A DNA stretch of 36,599 nt, taken from a virus. A program made the translations under genes and the position numbers. Under the pieces are notes generated by a model. It made no database searches. It saw only the letters and a list, made by a program, of their open reading frames with translations, and was not told the origin of the DNA. The stretch covers positions 1-36,599 of the IMG/VR virus record IMGVR_UViG_3300043429_000464. One strand, 5' to 3'. Shown piece after piece: positions 29,850-35,771 of this stretch; within the stretch, counting starts at the first letter, position 1; every line of letters begins with the position of its first letter.

Positions 29850-29894
29850 CGAGCTGGGTCAAGGCCCGTGGCGGTTCAAGTCCGCCAGGCTCGT
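29850..29894 (+). tRNA. tRNA-like element 5 (mini: acceptor, small hairpin, T arm)
   Basis: CGAGCTG (29850-29856) pairs with AGGCTCG (29887-29893) over five to six positions. The T arm GGCGG-TTCAAGT-CCGCC (29870-29886) abuts the 3' strand exactly. The 13 bases between can form a GGGT-CAAG-GCCC hairpin (29856-29867) that borrows one acceptor base. The plan (acceptor, mini hairpin, T arm) is the same as element 2 although the sequences differ. No anticodon arm and no encoded CCA. Confidence 0.42.
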
Positions 29895-29936
29895 TGGGTG
29901 GTTTGTGTGATGTGGGTTGAATCAGGAGAGCGGAAC

Positions 29937-30146
29937 GTGATCGTCTACTTTGTAGTCAAGTTGCGTGATGGAGGAATCGAACAGCGAGTCAATCTTGGAT
30001 TCAGCGCCCAAAGCCATTTGCCAGCAGTTGGCGATTCGGTGTCGCTTGGTGAAGGCATGGTCGCTCGAATCAAGCACCGTTTTTTTGAACTGGACGAAAA
30101 CGAAGGAGTTTTGGAAGTGATTTTTGTATGCAAGCAGATGAAATAA
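29937..30146 (+). CDS. Small beta-rich protein, 69 aa
   Basis: A CAGGAGAG site and GTG 29937 give a 69-residue product. The sequence alternates (VIVYFVVKLRDGGIEQRVNLGF; VGDSVSLGEGMVARIKHRFFELDENEGVLEVIFV), which predicts five or six beta strands in an SH3- or OB-like barrel. No catalytic residues. It is the last small gene before the HNH endonuclease. Function unknown. Confidence 0.68.
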   Translation: MIVYFVVKLRDGGIEQRVNLGFSAQSHLPAVGDSVSLGEGMVARIKHRFFELDENEGVLEVIFVCKQMK

Positions 30147-30165
30147 TCGGAGGTTGAAAAGTGCC

Positions 30166-30705
30166 ATGGATGAGCAATGGAAATTGATTCCAGGTTACGG
30201 CGAGCGGTACATGGTTAGCAATCTTGGGCGAGTGAGTTCGATGATCAACTACCGAATTCATACGCTGAAACCGGGAGCGACATCGAGAGGCTATCTGACG
30301 GTCAGCTTGTACGATGGCAGCATTCCTAAGAAACCAAGATCGGTTACCGTTCATCGCCTGGTGATGGAGGCGTTCGGACCGCCATTCGATCCAAGCAGAC
30401 CGCACATCAATCACAAGGACTTGGACAAAACCAACAACCGCATCGACAACCTGGAATGGTGCAGCCCGCTGGAGAACAACCGGCACGCTGTAGACAACGG
30501 AGTGAGTGGGCTCAAGAACGAGAAAAACGCTAACTCAAAACTGACCGACGCCCAGGTTGCTGAGATTCGGCAACGATTAGCAAACGGTGAGATCGCAACT
30601 CATTTTGCTCACGAATATGGCGTTTCATATCGCCACATTTACGACATCGGAAAAGGAAAGTATCGAAACAGCAGCCAGGAGGACCAAACGTGGCAAGTAT
30701 CGTAG
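30166..30705 (+). CDS. HNH homing-type endonuclease with NUMOD4 and C-terminal helix-turn-helix, 179 aa
   Basis: The N-terminus W.LIPGYGERYMVSNLGRVSS matches the NUMOD4 DNA-binding motif. The nuclease core reads VHRLVMEAFGPP then HINHKDLDKTNNRIDNLEWCS (catalytic His83 region, conserved N residues), the classical HNH layout of free-standing phage homing enzymes. Residues about 128-168 (LTDAQVAEIRQRLANGEIATHFAHEYGVSYRHIYDIGKGKY) form a helix-turn-helix. A GGAGG at 30149-30153 precedes the ATG by 12 bases. It lies just after the tRNA-like cluster, where such elements often insert. Confidence 0.92.
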   Translation: MDEQWKLIPGYGERYMVSNLGRVSSMINYRIHTLKPGATSRGYLTVSLYDGSIPKKPRSVTVHRLVMEAFGPPFDPSRPHINHKDLDKTNNRIDNLEWCSPLENNRHAVDNGVSGLKNEKNANSKLTDAQVAEIRQRLANGEIATHFAHEYGVSYRHIYDIGKGKYRNSSQEDQTWQVS

Positions 30706-30905
30706 TAACAATGTCAGATGAGATGAGAGACGCCATCGAGGCTGAAGCCGAGAAGTCAGGTCAGCAGCTCAGTAGATGGTGTCGGGACAAACTCAAAGCC
30801 CAGCTTGAGCAGCTCGGCCACAGCGATCTCGGAGAGACTCCTCGGCCAGGTCGGCCAGGTGCTTCGGTTCAGCGTGCGACTGGACCAGATTTTCACGGCG
30901 CGTAG
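30690..30905 (+). CDS. Small ribbon-helix-helix/antitoxin-like protein, 71 aa
   Basis: GTG 30690, with CAGGAGG nearby, lies inside the end of the HNH gene. The first 40 residues (ASIVVTMSDEMRDAIEAEAEKSGQQLSRWCRDKLKAQLEQ) form a strand then two helices, as in ribbon-helix-helix repressors and antitoxins, followed by a disordered Pro/Gly/Arg tail. No toxin gene adjoins. A transcriptional regulator of the early region is plausible. Overlap with the HNH gene implies coupled translation. Confidence 0.7.
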   Translation: MASIVVTMSDEMRDAIEAEAEKSGQQLSRWCRDKLKAQLEQLGHSDLGETPRPGRPGASVQRATGPDFHGA

Positions 30906-30932
30906 CGGTTGATTTCACAAAGGAGAACAGCG

Positions 30933-31334
30933 ATGGACAAGGCAATCGTCGAACGACTGAGCGAATCATGGTGGGTGACGTACCGGCAGCGAGGCCAGGC
31001 GTTTTGTGAACTGGTCGGGCCAGCGACTCTTACGCTCGACCAGGCATGCCATGAGGCGGAGAAGATCATCGGCCAGTACCTGGGACAGTGGCAGCACGGT
31101 CGTGACTGGGCGTTGTTCACGCCAGCGACGCTTCCACCGGTTGACCAGGTTGAGATGTCACCCGAGGCGAAGGCATACCTGAAGGATCAGCAGGCGGTGT
31201 TCCTAGATCCTCCAAAAGCGATCGATGCAGACTGGGAACCAGTGCCAGCGGGTGACTGGCTCTGGAACTGCATCATCGCGGCGAGCTTGGTCTACATCGC
31301 CGTCGCGGTGACGGTCCTCGCCTATTTCGGTTGA
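30933..31334 (+). CDS. C-terminally membrane-anchored protein, 133 aa
   Basis: AAGGAGAACAGCG precedes the ATG. The soluble part (1-105) contains WWVTYRQRGQAFCELVG and several charged helices. The last 25 residues (LWNCIIAASLVYIAVAVTVLAYFG) form a single membrane span, giving a tail-anchored topology with the bulk of the protein in the cytoplasm. The stop codon TGA overlaps the -35 box of the promoter that follows, so this closes its transcription unit. Role unknown. Confidence 0.75.
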   Translation: MDKAIVERLSESWWVTYRQRGQAFCELVGPATLTLDQACHEAEKIIGQYLGQWQHGRDWALFTPATLPPVDQVEMSPEAKAYLKDQQAVFLDPPKAIDADWEPVPAGDWLWNCIIAASLVYIAVAVTVLAYFG

Positions 31335-31358
31335 CCTGAAACCGATCACGTCTACAAT
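31331..31358 (+). promoter_or_regulatory. Strong sigma70-type promoter for the replication/recombination operon
   Basis: TTGACC (31331-31336) and TACAAT (31353-31358) with a 16-base spacer match consensus at five of six positions in each box. The predicted start is near 31365, only ten bases before a strong intrinsic terminator hairpin. The first downstream gene starts at 31435. Confidence 0.78.
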
Positions 31359-31374
31359 GTTGGCAGTTCTCCTG

Positions 31375-31420
31375 GGGAGGCGGGATCTGTCGCACAAACA
31401 ACCCGCCTCCCTTCTTTTTT
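31375..31420 (+). terminator. Intrinsic terminator directly downstream of a promoter (attenuator-like)
   Basis: A perfect 10-bp GC-rich stem (GGGAGGCGGG 31375-31384 with CCCGCCTCCC 31402-31411), a 17-base loop and TTCTTTTTT. It ends transcription from upstream genes but also lies at about +10 to +55 of the promoter at 31331-31358, so the operon would need readthrough or antitermination. CTCC (31369-31372) can pair with GGAG (31376-31379) as a small competing hairpin. Confidence 0.88.
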
Positions 31421-31434
31421 GTCAGGAGAACATC

Positions 31435-31851
31435 ATGGCAAAGCATGGCTTGTCTGCCGACGATATTGGAAACCTATTTGCAGACTTAAGGCGATGGGTG
31501 CGATTTGGGGCAGTTTTACGAGTCGTTGATGGAGACACCTTCGATTGTCGCCTGGATCTCGGCCATAGAATTTCAGTCGACTGCCGATTCCGACTGTTCG
31601 GTGTGAACGCACCCGAGCGAGGCCAGCATGGATGGGATGCAGCCACCAGTGCGATGAAACGGATTCTGCTGCCTCTCATCAAAGAGGAACTGGCGGTCGT
31701 CACCTGGAGGGACAAACGGGACAAGTATGGGCGGTACGTGGCCGATGTCGCGATTCCTCAGACCGCTGGCAAGTCGGCAGCTTGGACCACGTTTGCCTGG
31801 CTCAGTGATCTCATGCTAGCCACTGGCACCGTTGAGGAGTACCTACCGTGA
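31435..31851 (+). CDS. Staphylococcal-nuclease-like (SNase) protein, 138 aa
   Basis: The start follows CAGGAGAACATC. The SNase signature is clear: VVDGDTFDCRLD (metal-binding Asp32 and Asp34), FRLFGVNAPE (catalytic Arg53, Glu61) and KRDKYGRYVADV (second catalytic Arg100). The calcium-dependent enzyme cuts DNA or RNA to give 3'-phosphates; in a phage it could degrade host DNA or process ends. There is no signal peptide, so it acts in the cytoplasm. It is the first gene after the promoter/terminator leader at 31331-31420. Confidence 0.9.
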   Translation: MAKHGLSADDIGNLFADLRRWVRFGAVLRVVDGDTFDCRLDLGHRISVDCRFRLFGVNAPERGQHGWDAATSAMKRILLPLIKEELAVVTWRDKRDKYGRYVADVAIPQTAGKSAAWTTFAWLSDLMLATGTVEEYLP

Positions 31852-32132
31852 GCGATGCACTGATCGAACAGGCGAAGCGGTTCTACCACAAATTCGGGCC
31901 TGCGAACTGCTGGACGGGAACCAGCGGTGAGGCGTCAAGGATCATCAAACAACTGGTCGAGCGGATCGAGGAATTGGAGGGAGTTCAGAATGTCAACGAG
32001 GATCGAGAATATCACGGCTACCGAGTACGACGCAGCACGGCGACTGTACATGGGCAGCCACAGTTTGGAGTCGTTTATCCGGTCACCGAGGAGGTTTCAG
32101 CTAGAGGCAAAGGGATTGGTCAAAACGGCTGA
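31848..32132 (+). CDS. Small protein overlapping the exonuclease gene, 94 aa
   Basis: GTG 31848 overlaps the previous stop (GTGA). The first 47 residues (DALIEQAKRFYHKFGPANCWTGTSGEASRIIKQLVERIEELEG) look like a genuine helical protein. From codon 48 the frame runs over the exonuclease gene in another frame for 143 bases, and the residues there (RVRRSTATVHGQPQFG) look like a shadow. The real C-terminus may just be a passive overlap. The exonuclease ribosome site (GGAGGGAG) lies within this gene. Confidence 0.6.
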   Translation: MSDALIEQAKRFYHKFGPANCWTGTSGEASRIIKQLVERIEELEGVQNVNEDREYHGYRVRRSTATVHGQPQFGVVYPVTEEVSARGKGIGQNG

Positions 32133-32799
32133 TTCGTCAGCGTACGCTTTCGGTCGAGCGTTCCATTGCTGGCTGCTGGAAGGCGAGTCTACTTTCCTGA
32201 GTCGTTACCTTGTCAGTGAAGGCCCGATCAACGAGAAGACGGGCAACCCGTACGGGCGCGACACCAAAGCGTTCCAGGCGTGGCTCGCCGAGCAGACTTG
32301 CGAGCTGGTGACGGGTGAGGAGTTCGCTCGAATCCAGGGCATGGCGGCCTCAGTGGCTGAGACGGTTGGTAGCGATATTTTTCTTGGTCATGGCGAGCCC
32401 GAGGTGACCATTCGCGGGCAGATGATGGGCGTTGATTGCCAGAGCAGGCTGGACTGGCTTGATGTTGGTACCAAGACGTTTTGTGACGTGAAAACGTGTG
32501 CCAACCTTGAGGACTTCGAAAGGTCTTTTGCCAGGTACGCTTACGGTCGCCAGCTTGCGTTCTACCGTGAGATGCTCCGTGAGCTAGGCCAGGGATCGGA
32601 CTGGCGGGTCTTTGTGCTCGCCATCGAGAAGGATGAGCCGTTTCGAGGCCAGATGTACCAGGTGATGGACTCGACTTTGTTGGTGGCGAGGGAGGAGGTA
32701 TTGCGAGGGTTGGAGCAGTACCGAGCGGTGTGCAATGAGTTCGGCGACAACGTGTGGCCGATCAGTTTTCAGTTCGGACGATCAGTGAGGGCGATCTGA
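31990..32799 (+). CDS. PD-(D/E)XK exonuclease, RecE/YqaJ-like (DUF3799 type), 269 aa
   Basis: AFGRAFHCWLLEG (53-65) is the family's N-terminal signature. The nuclease core is RLDWLD (Asp155), FCDVKTC (Asp166 and Lys168, the D-x-K pair) and GRQLAFYREML (Gln188 and Tyr192, the QxxxY motif). Such phage exonucleases degrade one strand to give 3' single-strand tails for annealing, and work with the Sak4-like ATPase and ssDNA-binding protein encoded downstream. The ATG at 31990 is preferred over earlier frames because of GGAGGGAG nine bases before it. Confidence 0.9.
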   Translation: MSTRIENITATEYDAARRLYMGSHSLESFIRSPRRFQLEAKGLVKTADSSAYAFGRAFHCWLLEGESTFLSRYLVSEGPINEKTGNPYGRDTKAFQAWLAEQTCELVTGEEFARIQGMAASVAETVGSDIFLGHGEPEVTIRGQMMGVDCQSRLDWLDVGTKTFCDVKTCANLEDFERSFARYAYGRQLAFYREMLRELGQGSDWRVFVLAIEKDEPFRGQMYQVMDSTLLVAREEVLRGLEQYRAVCNEFGDNVWPISFQFGRSVRAI

Positions 32800-32996
32800 T
32801 GAAGCGGTTAGCAGTTGAGACGGAGATTCACGAAATTGAGGTGCCGGTGGGCCTGCTCAAGAGTGATGAGCGGCTGGTGTTGGCAGTGACTGAGGATGGC
32901 GACGAGTATTTGAATCTGAGTTTTGAGCGGATGGACTGCACGATCTCAGGCGGACTGTACCGTCCGGTGATCGTCAAAAAGGAGGCTGGCGAATGA
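32799..32996 (+). CDS. Small protein in the recombination operon, 65 aa
   Basis: The ATG shares one base with the exonuclease stop (TGATG). The sequence LAVETEIHEIEVPVGLLKSDERLVLAVTEDGDEYLNLSFERMDCTISGG predicts a small all-beta fold. It has no recognised family. The 3' end overlaps the Sak4-like gene start by four bases, so it is translated as part of the recombination set and may be a partner of one of those proteins. Confidence 0.68.
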   Translation: MKRLAVETEIHEIEVPVGLLKSDERLVLAVTEDGDEYLNLSFERMDCTISGGLYRPVIVKKEAGE

Positions 32997-33751
32997 CGTT
33001 GCAAGTTTACTCGACGAAGGTAATTCGCCCGCGAAAGACGTTCTTGTACGGCGTCGGCAAAATCGGGAAATCAACGTTCTGTGCCCAGGCACCAGGTGCG
33101 ATCTTCATCCAGTGCGAAGACGGGCTTGCCGACATCGACGCGGCTAGCTTCGGCGTCTGCACGGCGGCTGAGCAAGTGTTCGAACAGCTCGCCTGGCTGA
33201 AGACGGAGGCTCATGACTTCCAGAACCTAGCAATCGATTCGATCGACTGGTTCGAGCGTCTGGTGTACGAGCAGATTTGCCGTGAGGCCGGTATCGCGTC
33301 GATCGGTGACATCAGCCACGGTCGCGGGTACAACCTGGCGTTCGGCTGGTTCCAGAGACTGACGCGGGAGCTGGACGAACTGATCTTGAGCCGTGGCATG
33401 GGTGTTTTTCTCATCGCCCACGCTGAGCCTGTTCGGTTCGAGGATCCCGAGACCGCTGGCTACGATCGCTGGCAACCGAAGCTCCAGAACCAGGTTCTGC
33501 GTCACCTCCGCGAATGGTGCGACGAGATTTTCTTCGCCTGCGAAAAGGTGATGACGACGAAGGAGGAGGGGCGGATGGGAAAGGACGTTTACAAGGCCAA
33601 GAAGGTTGGCCAGAGGATTCTGAGAACCACTGGCAAGCCGTCGGCGGTCGCTGGGAATCGCCTGCGAGGCATCCCGGAAGAGATCGCACTCGACTACAAC
33701 GTTTACGCGCAGTACCTACCACAAAACCAAGGAGAGCATAACAATGGCTAG
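32993..33751 (+). CDS. Sak4-like RecA-fold ATPase (AAA_24 type), 252 aa
   Basis: Walker A is GVGKIGKST (20-28); Walker B lies in FQNLAIDSIDW (about 76-86). The N-terminal TFLYGVGKIGKSTFCAQAPGAIFIQCEDG and the later GMGVFLIAHAEPVRFEDPE follow the short RecA-like ATPases that phages use as single-strand annealing proteins (Sak4). With the exonuclease upstream and the ssDNA-binding protein downstream it would make a complete recombination system. Its end overlaps the next gene by eight bases. Confidence 0.88.
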   Translation: MTLQVYSTKVIRPRKTFLYGVGKIGKSTFCAQAPGAIFIQCEDGLADIDAASFGVCTAAEQVFEQLAWLKTEAHDFQNLAIDSIDWFERLVYEQICREAGIASIGDISHGRGYNLAFGWFQRLTRELDELILSRGMGVFLIAHAEPVRFEDPETAGYDRWQPKLQNQVLRHLREWCDEIFFACEKVMTTKEEGRMGKDVYKAKKVGQRILRTTGKPSAVAGNRLRGIPEEIALDYNVYAQYLPQNQGEHNNG

Positions 33752-34334
33752 ATTCAATATCGGCAACTGGGATGACGTGCCTGATCGCGGTGAGTATCAG
33801 CCGATTCCGGCCGGTGATTACCTTGTCGAGGTGACATCCGGTGAGGTTAAGGAGAATCACGAAGAAGGTTCCTCGACCGTTCAGTTTGTCTACACGATCA
33901 TCGATGGCCCGTTTTCAGGTCGCCAGCTCCGTAGCAATCACGCTGTTGAGCACCCGATCGAGCAACGGCTAGAAATTGGGCTCATCACGCTGAAGCAGAT
34001 GAGCCGGGCTGTCGATTTGCTCAACCCTAGCGGCGAGACGGATGAATACATCGGCCGCCAGTGCAACGTGCGGGTGTCGTGCGATCCAGGGAAGGATGGC
34101 AAGACGTACAGCAACATCAAAACCTGGTGGTCGCTGAGTTCTCAAGCTCCGCCGGTGCGTCAGTCTACGGTTCGCACCGTGGCGCCACAGGTGAGCCAGC
34201 AACCACAGCAACCACGCCAGCAGGCACCAGGCCAGCCGCAGATGTGGCAACCTGGCAATCGGCCGCAGCCGCCGAGGTCGCCACAGAGACCGTACAATGG
34301 AGGCCAGCAACAGGGCGACGGTGGACCGTTTTAG
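33744..34334 (+). CDS. DUF669-type ssDNA-binding-like protein, 196 aa
   Basis: The N-terminal 130 residues (WDDVPDRGEYQPIPAGDYLVEVTSGEVKENHEEGSSTVQFVYTIIDGPFSGRQL...) match the DUF669 family, predicted OB-like proteins found next to Sak4-type genes. The tail (about 135-196) is disordered, rich in Gln and Pro, and ends in DGGPF. Bacterial SSB also ends in a flexible Gln/Pro/Gly tail and a short acidic PF tip that recruits partners, so a functional SSB role is likely. It lies in the recombination operon. Confidence 0.85.
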   Translation: MARFNIGNWDDVPDRGEYQPIPAGDYLVEVTSGEVKENHEEGSSTVQFVYTIIDGPFSGRQLRSNHAVEHPIEQRLEIGLITLKQMSRAVDLLNPSGETDEYIGRQCNVRVSCDPGKDGKTYSNIKTWWSLSSQAPPVRQSTVRTVAPQVSQQPQQPRQQAPGQPQMWQPGNRPQPPRSPQRPYNGGQQQGDGGPF

Positions 34335-34348
34335 CGTGAGGCTCGATT

Positions 34349-34747
34349 ATGGATGGCCAGGAAGAATGGATTCAAAAAACGGCTTCCTGGCTGTCCTGCC
34401 GGTTTCGTGTGTCGCCAGATGATGCCAGGCAGGAGTTGTCGCTGTGGCTCATCAAAACGAACGGGAACCGGAAGTTCTCAAAGCTGAAAGCGATTCAGGT
34501 TTTTCTGAGTGAGGATCGGGCTTGGCAGGGTGCTGTGGTCGAGCGGGCAGCAGCACCTGAGCCCAGCGATATTGAGATCCTGGCGGGTGAGCTGCTGAAG
34601 GAGCGGGACTGGCTGGTCGTGCAGTTGCACGTTCAGCATGGCTTGAGTTTTGCGGCGATTGGTCGCCAGCTCGGGCTGAGTGGTCGGAGGGTGTCGACGA
34701 TGTACATGAAAGCAATCGAGGAGCTGAGGGAATCATGGGAGCAGTGA
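34349..34747 (+). CDS. Sigma region-4-like helix-turn-helix regulator, 132 aa
   Basis: The C-terminal 45 residues (ERDWLVVQLHVQHGLSFAAIGRQLGLSGRRVSTMYMKAIEELRE) form a sigma-70 region 4-type helix-turn-helix: 'GLSFAAIGRQLGLS..RV....KAIEELR'. The N-terminal part (ASWLSCRFRVSPDDARQELSLWLI) could be a small partial sigma region 2-like helix set, but a full core-binding region is absent at this length. It may steer host RNA polymerase to late promoters or act as a simple activator. It overlaps the next gene by 13 bases. Confidence 0.78.
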   Translation: MDGQEEWIQKTASWLSCRFRVSPDDARQELSLWLIKTNGNRKFSKLKAIQVFLSEDRAWQGAVVERAAAPEPSDIEILAGELLKERDWLVVQLHVQHGLSFAAIGRQLGLSGRRVSTMYMKAIEELRESWEQ

Positions 34748-35136
34748 GCGAAGACGGGAATCCGTTTGGCGACTTCTACACGATGTTGCGAAAGCAGCTC
34801 GCCAAGATGAAGCGAGAACTGTATGCGGGCGATGCGTGCGTTGTTCTGGCGAGGATCGACGCGATCGATTCGATGGTGGAGGTGATCCAGGGCGACGACT
34901 GGGCGAACGAGAAACGTGAGGCTGAGTTCGTTGAGGAGCTGAGAACCAGTTCGCAGCATGTCCAATCGATCATGCGATGCCTGGAGGATGGCGAATCGGT
35001 TCAGGCTGGCGATGAGGTGTACGACACTTTGGACCAGGACTGGCGAGCGGTTCCAAGTGATCTGGTTGGCACGGTGTTTTGTGCCTTCAGCCAGCATCCA
35101 GTGAGGCGGAAGGTTGTGGCGTGTGTTGAGGGTTGA
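34735..35136 (+). CDS. Hypothetical helical protein, 133 aa
   Basis: The ATG lies inside the end of the sigma-like gene. The sequence is mainly helical and charged (FYTMLRKQLAKMKRELYAGDACVVLARIDAIDSMVEVIQGDDWANEKREAEFVEELRTS), without membrane segment or catalytic motif. It resembles small replication-operon proteins of unknown role. Gene overlap with the preceding regulator supports a coding call; 23 bases separate it from the next gene. Confidence 0.72.
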   Translation: MGAVSEDGNPFGDFYTMLRKQLAKMKRELYAGDACVVLARIDAIDSMVEVIQGDDWANEKREAEFVEELRTSSQHVQSIMRCLEDGESVQAGDEVYDTLDQDWRAVPSDLVGTVFCAFSQHPVRRKVVACVEG

Positions 35137-35159
35137 TTTCACTTTTGGAGGGTTAAGCG

Positions 35160-35771
35160 ATGGAAGTGGATACCAATGAGCTATTGCATCGCATCGGTGC
35201 GGTGTTGCGTGGGATTAGCAAGAAGCTGGATCTGCTGGTTGAAATGGCATCTGACCATTTTGCCGACGCCAGCAAAATAGTCGCCGAGGAGCCAGCGAAG
35301 GAGGCGTCGCTAGGTGGCTTGCCGGACCTTCGGACGTTTGCACAGCCCAATTTGCGATGGCGAATCCTTGAACCGGGAGAGGTTGTGTGTTCTAGCGATT
35401 GGGTGACGGCAAAAACAAGCCCGCCGAGCGATCCGCCCAACGGCTTGGGATGGCGTCCTGTCGACGCTTCTGTTGGGACATCGGTATGTCAAGACGACCC
35501 GTGCATTTTCGCCCGTCTTGTTGCCGACGAGCCAGCGAAGGAGCCAGAGCCACCCAAGCCACCCGAGCCACAATACCGTGAGCCGGTGCTGCCTGCCGAT
35601 GCGGGTAAGTTGTGTGAGTTTTCGGACGATGACAAAACATGGCGCAGCGGCTACCTGAAGGGTTTTGATTACGACGAACACAGGCATCAAGGGGCAGGAT
35701 GGCGACGCAATCAAAACTGCTCATCCGATCGAGCAAGGCACAGCTTTGCCCGCATCAAAAAGGAATCATGA
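35160..35771 (+). CDS. Hypothetical protein with proline-rich linker, 203 aa
   Basis: GGAGGG about nine bases before the ATG supports the start. An N-terminal helix (NELLHRIGAVLRGISKKLDLLVEMASDHFADA) is followed by a Trp/Pro-containing middle and a linker EEPAKEASLG...DEPAKEPEPPKPPEPQ, in which an EPAKE unit occurs twice. The C-terminal part is polar and basic (RWRRNQNCSSDRARHSFARI-like composition) and includes FSDDDKTWRSGYLKGFDYDEH. The stop overlaps the helicase start (ATGA), so it is coupled to the helicase. Confidence 0.74.
   Translation: MEVDTNELLHRIGAVLRGISKKLDLLVEMASDHFADASKIVAEEPAKEASLGGLPDLRTFAQPNLRWRILEPGEVVCSSDWVTAKTSPPSDPPNGLGWRPVDASVGTSVCQDDPCIFARLVADEPAKEPEPPKPPEPQYREPVLPADAGKLCEFSDDDKTWRSGYLKGFDYDEHRHQGAGWRRNQNCSSDRARHSFARIKKES

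Noticed and set aside
26988-29894. The T-arm sites as attP copies from host tRNA genes
   Set aside because: There are five different sites, each with its own paired 5' strand, and no integrase gene exists in the genome. A single attP would be expected.
29692-29910. A 72-codon frame over tRNA-like elements 4 and 5, with a 26-codon subframe (29830-29910)
   Set aside because: It starts inside a T arm and its first residues are a translation of T-arm sequence; there is no ribosome site. It looks like a frame open by chance.
30690-30905. Toxin-antitoxin module
   Set aside because: The antitoxin-like ribbon-helix-helix protein has no toxin neighbour; the adjacent genes are an HNH nuclease and a tail-anchored membrane protein.
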